From JAAYZK01 sp964535025 (GTDB lineage: Bacteria > Planctomycetota > Phycisphaerae > SM23-33 > FEN-1343), in the NCBI GenBank assembly GCA_964535025.1, contig CAZHRW010000027.1:1-16878 (forward strand): a DNA stretch of 16,878 nt, given 5' to 3'. Below the pieces are notes generated by a model. That model saw nothing but the letters and a program-made list of their open reading frames with translations. It ran no database searches and was not told the DNA's origin. Shown piece by piece: positions 13,874 to 16,878 of the stretch (within the stretch, counting starts at the first letter, position 1; the number at the start of each line of letters is the position of its first letter). The position numbers and the translations under genes were made by a program.

Positions 13874-14364
13874 GGTGCGGCGTCCTTTCCTAGCTGAAGA
13901 GGGTCGAATCCCGATAGAATCCCCATTCCGCGGCCTGTCGGTCACGCGGCATGGTTCATCCTATCCGGCGTCGTTGTCGCGGCCCACCGGTTGCGGAGAC
14001 GAAACTTCCGCCGCCGGCGGCGACGCGAGCCTGCGACCCCGAGAGCAAGGCGTGTGCCACAGACGCCGGCCGATTGGGGCGTCCATCACAAGCTTCGCCT
14101 TTGTCGCCGCTTCGGACGCCGCGCGGAGCCGCGGGCCGGTGGGCCGGGCGCGCCGGCGACGACGGGAACGGCACCTCGGCGGGGCGGAAAGGACATTCCC
14201 GTCGCGCCGGTTTGTTCGGCCGGCGGTTGGCCGGGGGGGTCGGACAGGCGAATAATGGCCAATGCGATAGAATGGCAGTCGTTGGAGGCGGGTCGGGTCG
14301 GACGGCTCGCCGAGGCGGATCTTCACCGGCGCCGCGGGGGAGCGTCAAGGAAAGGGAGCATGTG
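13874..14364. other. Non-coding stretch between two divergent genes
   Basis: No convincing gene is visible. The open frames here are Arg/Pro/Gly-rich and lack start signals. The stretch holds a 14-bp GC palindrome at 14009-14022, a TAGAAT box on the plus strand at 13915-13920, and possible promoter elements for the gene at 14365: TTGGCC (14227-14232), 18 bases, AATAAT (14251-14256), plus TAGAAT (14268-14273). No tRNA or known small RNA pattern was recognised. Confidence 0.5.
14227..14256 (+). promoter_or_regulatory. Possible promoter of the DHOD-like gene
   Basis: TTGGCC and AATAAT are separated by 18 bases, with -10 matching consensus at 5 of 6 and a weaker -35. A TAGAAT box at 14268-14273 is an alternative -10 without a good -35. 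Either would give a leader of about 90-100 bases before the ATG at 14365. Confidence 0.35.
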
Positions 14365-15351
14365 ATGGCCGATCTTGCCGCGACGTACATGGGCATCGAG
14401 CTGACCGGACCGGTGGTCGTGGCCGCCTGTTCGCTGTCGGGACGCGTGGAGACCATCGAGCGGATCGAGGCCGCCGGCGCCGGCGGCCTGGTGATCAAGT
14501 CGCTGTTCGAAGAGCAGGTCATGGCCGAGGAGGTCAAGCTGAAGGCCGACGAGCAGGTGGGGGCGGAGCGATTCGCCGAGAGCCTGACGTACTTCCCCCC
14601 GCTTGATCACGCCGGGGCCCGCGAGCACCTGATGTGGATCGAGAAGACCCGCCAGGCCGTCGCCATGCCGCTGATCGGCAGCCTCAACGCCTACACGCCC
14701 GGCGGCTGGGCCGACTACGCCCGCCAGATCGCCGAAACCGGGGTCAACGCCCTCGAGCTGAATGTCTATGCCGTCCAGACCGACCCGGACCGCACCGGCG
14801 CCGACGTCGAGGCCGAGCTGTTCGACACCGTCAGCGCCGTGCTCGACCAGGTCGACCTGCCGGTAGCGGTGAAGCTCTCGCCGTTCTACAGCTCGGTGGT
14901 CAACGTCGCGACGGAGCTGGACCGGCGGGGCGTTCGGGGCCTGGTCCTGTTTAACCGGTTCATCCAGCCCGACATCGACCCGGAGGCCGAGGCGCTGCGG
15001 AATGTGATGGACCTCTCGCGTCCGGCCGAGATGCGCCTGCCCCTGCGGTACGTGGCCTTGCTGTACGGCAAGGTCGAGGCGGACCTCGCGGCCAACACCG
15101 GCATCCACAGCGCCGACGCCGTCGTCCGCCAGATCCTCGCCGGCGCGACCATCGTCCAGGTAGCCTCCGTGCTCTACGCCCACGACGTCGAGTATATCCG
15201 CACCCTCCACGAGGGCGTCGATCGCTGGATGGACCAGAAAGGCTACCACACCCTCGACGACTTCCGCGGCAAGCTCTCCCAGGCCGACGTCCCCGACCCC
15301 TTCGCCTACGAACGCGCCCAGTACGTCGAACTGCTCATGCAGCAGGTGTGA
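14365..15351 (+). CDS. Dihydroorotate dehydrogenase-like flavoprotein
   Basis: The product has 328 residues and the FMN-binding (beta/alpha)8 barrel of the dihydroorotate dehydrogenase family. It opens with MADLAATYMGIELTGPVVVA, typical of the 'dihydroorotate dehydrogenase-like' subgroup. GSLNAYTPGGW (105-115), ELNVY (131-135), VKLSPF with K170, FNRF (196-199), GIHSADAV (246-253) and the phosphate-binding end AGATIVQVASVLY (259-271) follow in the family order. The subgroup is widespread, distinct from true PyrD, and to my knowledge its reaction is not established. Pyrimidine synthesis should not be assumed, because no pyr genes are nearby. GGGAG lies 6 bases before the ATG; the frame is open upstream but without start signals. 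It stands alone, followed by a small hairpin at 15371-15387 and then murI. Confidence 0.85.
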   Translation: MADLAATYMGIELTGPVVVAACSLSGRVETIERIEAAGAGGLVIKSLFEEQVMAEEVKLKADEQVGAERFAESLTYFPPLDHAGAREHLMWIEKTRQAVAMPLIGSLNAYTPGGWADYARQIAETGVNALELNVYAVQTDPDRTGADVEAELFDTVSAVLDQVDLPVAVKLSPFYSSVVNVATELDRRGVRGLVLFNRFIQPDIDPEAEALRNVMDLSRPAEMRLPLRYVALLYGKVEADLAANTGIHSADAVVRQILAGATIVQVASVLYAHDVEYIRTLHEGVDRWMDQKGYHTLDDFRGKLSQADVPDPFAYERAQYVELLMQQV

Positions 15352-15370
15352 CCGCCCGCCCGCGGCCGAT

Positions 15371-15387
15371 CATGCGAGGCCCGCATG
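15371..15387 (+). terminator. Possible weak terminator after the DHOD-like gene
   Basis: CATGCG (15371-15376) and CGCATG (15382-15387) form a perfect 6-bp stem with a 5-base loop, 19 bases after the stop codon. The following TGTTTCCGTGTT is T-rich for this DNA but has no continuous T run, so termination is uncertain. Confidence 0.4.
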
Positions 15388-15437
15388 TGTTTCCGTGTTG
15401 CGCCAACTGAGCCCTCCCCGTCGGCGCGTCGATGGTG

Positions 15438-15443
15438 TAGAAT
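15438..15443 (+). promoter_or_regulatory. TAGAAT -10 box before murI, suggesting a leaderless transcript
   Basis: TAGAAT ends 8 bases before the murI ATG at 15452. No ribosome binding site lies between them, and no good -35 box is seen at the usual distance. The arrangement mirrors that of the GH39-like gene. Confidence 0.45.
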
Positions 15444-15451
15444 GCCCGCGC

Positions 15452-16279
15452 ATGGAGGCAAGCGAACGAGCGCGGTGTATCGGTGTGTTCGACAGCGGCC
15501 TGGGCGGGCTGACGGTCGTGCGCCGGCTGATCGAGCAGATGCCGGGCGAGGAGATCGTCTACCTGGGCGATTCGGCCCGGGTGCCGTACGGCACGAAGAG
15601 TGCCGAGACGGTCCGCCGCTTCGCGATGCAGGATGCGTCCTTCCTGATGCGGTTCGACCCCAAGCTCCTGGTCGTCGCGTGCAATACCGCCAGCGCGTCG
15701 GCCCTGGAACACCTGCAGGCGGGGCTGGATGTGCCGGTGATGGGGGTGATCCGCCCCGGGGCCGCCGCGGCGGTCGCCTGTGCCGCCGGCGGGCCGTTCG
15801 GGGTGATCGCCACCGAGGGGACGATCGCCTCGGGCGCCTACCAGCGGGAACTGACGGCCCTGTCGCCGGGCTGCGAGGTGCTGACCGGCTCGTGCCCGCT
15901 GCTGGTGCCGATCGTCGAGGAAGGCCGCAGCGACGACGACCCGATTGTCCTGCACGTGCTGGGCGACTACCTCCGCATCCTGCAGCGCAAGCGGCCGCCC
16001 GTGCTGGTGTTGGGCTGCACGCACTACCCGCTGCTGGCCCGCCCCGTCGCCAAGCTCATGGGCCCGCACGTCACACTCATCGACAGCGGCCGCGCCGCCG
16101 CCCTTGCAGTGAAGGACTACCTTCGCGATAATGGGCTCGCTCAGATGGCCTCCCGCAGGGGGGGGCTGAGATGCTTTTCGACCGACAACCCCGACCGTTT
16201 CGCGGCCGTCGCGGAGCGTTTTCTCGGACGGGGCGTTCCCGACGTGCAGTGGGTTGGGACCGACGAGTTGAATCGATAG
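15452..16279 (+). CDS. murI: Glutamate racemase
   Basis: The 275-residue product is of normal length for MurI, which converts L- to D-glutamate for peptidoglycan. The family motifs are complete: IGVFDSGLGGLTVV (D14, S15), YLGDSARVPYGTKS (38-50), the first catalytic cysteine C77 in VACNTA, and the second, C189, in LGCTHYPLL with H191. The enzyme is cytoplasmic and cofactor-independent. Its presence indicates D-glutamate-containing peptidoglycan, now accepted for planctomycetes. The start at 15452 puts the first motif near residue 10, as usual; upstream in-frame codons give an unlikely Arg/Pro-rich extension. No ribosome binding site precedes the ATG, but a TAGAAT box lies 8 bases before it. 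The HEAT-repeat lipoprotein gene begins 9 bases after the stop codon, so the two are probably co-transcribed. Confidence 0.95.
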   Translation: MEASERARCIGVFDSGLGGLTVVRRLIEQMPGEEIVYLGDSARVPYGTKSAETVRRFAMQDASFLMRFDPKLLVVACNTASASALEHLQAGLDVPVMGVIRPGAAAAVACAAGGPFGVIATEGTIASGAYQRELTALSPGCEVLTGSCPLLVPIVEEGRSDDDPIVLHVLGDYLRILQRKRPPVLVLGCTHYPLLARPVAKLMGPHVTLIDSGRAAALAVKDYLRDNGLAQMASRRGGLRCFSTDNPDRFAAVAERFLGRGVPDVQWVGTDELNR

Positions 16280-16288
16280 GATGACGGG

Positions 16289-16878
16289 ATGATCCGAACG
16301 ACCCTGATCCTCGCCGCCGTCGCCCTGCTGGGCGGCTGCTCGGGCCTGATGCGGACCTGCCGGCGGGTGTTCGACACGAGAAGCCCCCGCGAGCGGATCG
16401 CCATGGCCTTCGACGTCGACGACCCCGATCGCCGGCGGGAAGGCATCGTCGCGCTGACCGAGGTCCGCGGCTGGGACGCCGAGCCCTACCTGGAGGCCTA
16501 TGCCACGCTGGCGGGCGACCCTGACCCGCTCGTCCGCGGCGCCGCGATCGGCGCGCTGGCCCGCGCCGGCGCGTCGGACTATCTCGACGTCGTCATCGCC
16601 GCGCTGGACGATCGCCACCGGCGGGTCCGCCTCGACGCCGCCGAGGCGCTCGATCGCCTCCACGGCGACGCGGCCGTCGGCCCCCTCCGCCGCGGCGCGA
16701 CCGAGGCCGAGGACCCCGACCTCCGCGCGCGCTGCGCCCGGGCCCTCAGGCACTACCGCACGCGGCCAGTGCTCGATACCCTCCTGGCGGCCCTGGGCGA
16801 CGAAGCGTTTGCCGTGCGCTACGCCGCCCGCCGCAGCCTGCGGATGTTGACGGGCGAGGATGGCGCCTACAGCGCCGC
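16289..16878 (+). CDS. HEAT-repeat lipoprotein, C-terminus missing
   Basis: The frame starts at the ATG at 16289 and runs off the right edge after 196 codons. The N-terminus MIRTTLILAAVALLGGCSG is a lipoprotein signal peptide with the lipobox LGGC (C17), so the mature protein should be lipid-anchored. Ser at +2 does not suggest inner-membrane retention. HEAT/PBS-lyase-like repeats follow, beginning near residues 44, 77 (DPDPLVRGAAIGALARAG), 107 (DDRHRRVRLDAAEALDRL), 142 (DPDLRARCARAL) and 171 (DEAFAVRYAARRSL), with a period of about 30-35 residues. They form a helical scaffold for protein contacts. An AGGA overlapping the murI stop region can serve as ribosome binding site. Close linkage to murI suggests an envelope role, but this is inference only. 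Another ATG at 16281 is in a different frame. Confidence 0.8.
   Translation, partial: MIRTTLILAAVALLGGCSGLMRTCRRVFDTRSPRERIAMAFDVDDPDRRREGIVALTEVRGWDAEPYLEAYATLAGDPDPLVRGAAIGALARAGASDYLDVVIAALDDRHRRVRLDAAEALDRLHGDAAVGPLRRGATEAEDPDLRARCARALRHYRTRPVLDTLLAALGDEAFAVRYAARRSLRMLTGEDGAYSA

Noticed and set aside
13915..13920. TAGAAT on the plus strand as a promoter
   Set aside because: No -35 box at a suitable distance and no gene start close behind it.
14009..14022. 14-bp GC palindrome as operator or attachment site
   Set aside because: Made of simple GCC/GGC triplets that are common by chance in such GC-rich DNA, with no second copy noted.
13951..14364. Upstream extension of the DHOD-like gene
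   Set aside because: The family N-terminus starts exactly at 14365 after a good GGGAG site. The extension is low-complexity Arg/Gly/Pro sequence.
1..16878. tRNA, rRNA, CRISPR array or transposon
   Set aside because: No cloverleaf-like segment, regularly spaced repeats, transposase motif or terminal inverted repeats were recognised on reading either strand.

Overview
The window is GC-rich bacterial DNA and most likely comes from a Planctomycetota chromosome, probably Phycisphaerae-like. This is inferred from gene content. One secreted protein carries dockerin-type repeats plus a PEP-CTERM tail. Around it lie a CBM9-like protein, a GH39-like hydrolase, a right-handed beta-helix protein, a URO-D-family protein, a PHP protein and HEAT-repeat proteins, a combination typical of polysaccharide-degrading planctomycetes. 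No rRNA, tRNA, CRISPR array or insertion sequence was seen.

Layout. The left edge (1-1145) has a truncated membrane-anchored or secreted protein on the minus strand, divergent from a small HEAT-repeat protein with a near-consensus sigma-70-type promoter. From 1154 to 8775 lie two divergent three-gene operons. The minus-strand operon reads PHP metallohydrolase, (alpha/alpha)-toroid protein, phosphohexomutase. The plus-strand operon reads zinc MDR dehydrogenase, beta-helix protein, URO-D-family protein. They share an intergenic region with two facing promoters and a 17-bp inverted repeat over both predicted start regions, so co-regulation is likely. None of the six proteins shows a signal peptide, which suggests a cytosolic pathway for a sugar, polyol or oligosaccharide. 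Its substrate cannot be read from the sequence.

From 8797 to 13873 there is a group of mainly exported or carbohydrate-related genes: a dockerin/PEP-CTERM beta-propeller-like protein, a signal-less CBM9-like protein, a secreted LamG-like plus GH39-like hydrolase, and an outer-membrane beta-barrel protein. These could feed the cytosolic pathway, but only proximity supports that.

The right part (13874-16878) has a non-coding stretch of about 490 bases, a dihydroorotate dehydrogenase-like flavoprotein, glutamate racemase (murI) and a truncated HEAT-repeat lipoprotein directly behind murI. Two genes, the GH39-like gene and murI, lack a clear ribosome binding site and have a TAGAAT box 7-8 nt before the ATG, as expected for leaderless transcripts.

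The best candidate for something undescribed is the divergent six-gene locus. It combines a PHP protein with an altered second metal motif, an unassigned toroid enzyme, a cytosolic beta-helix protein and a URO-D/methyltransferase-family protein under an apparently shared operator.
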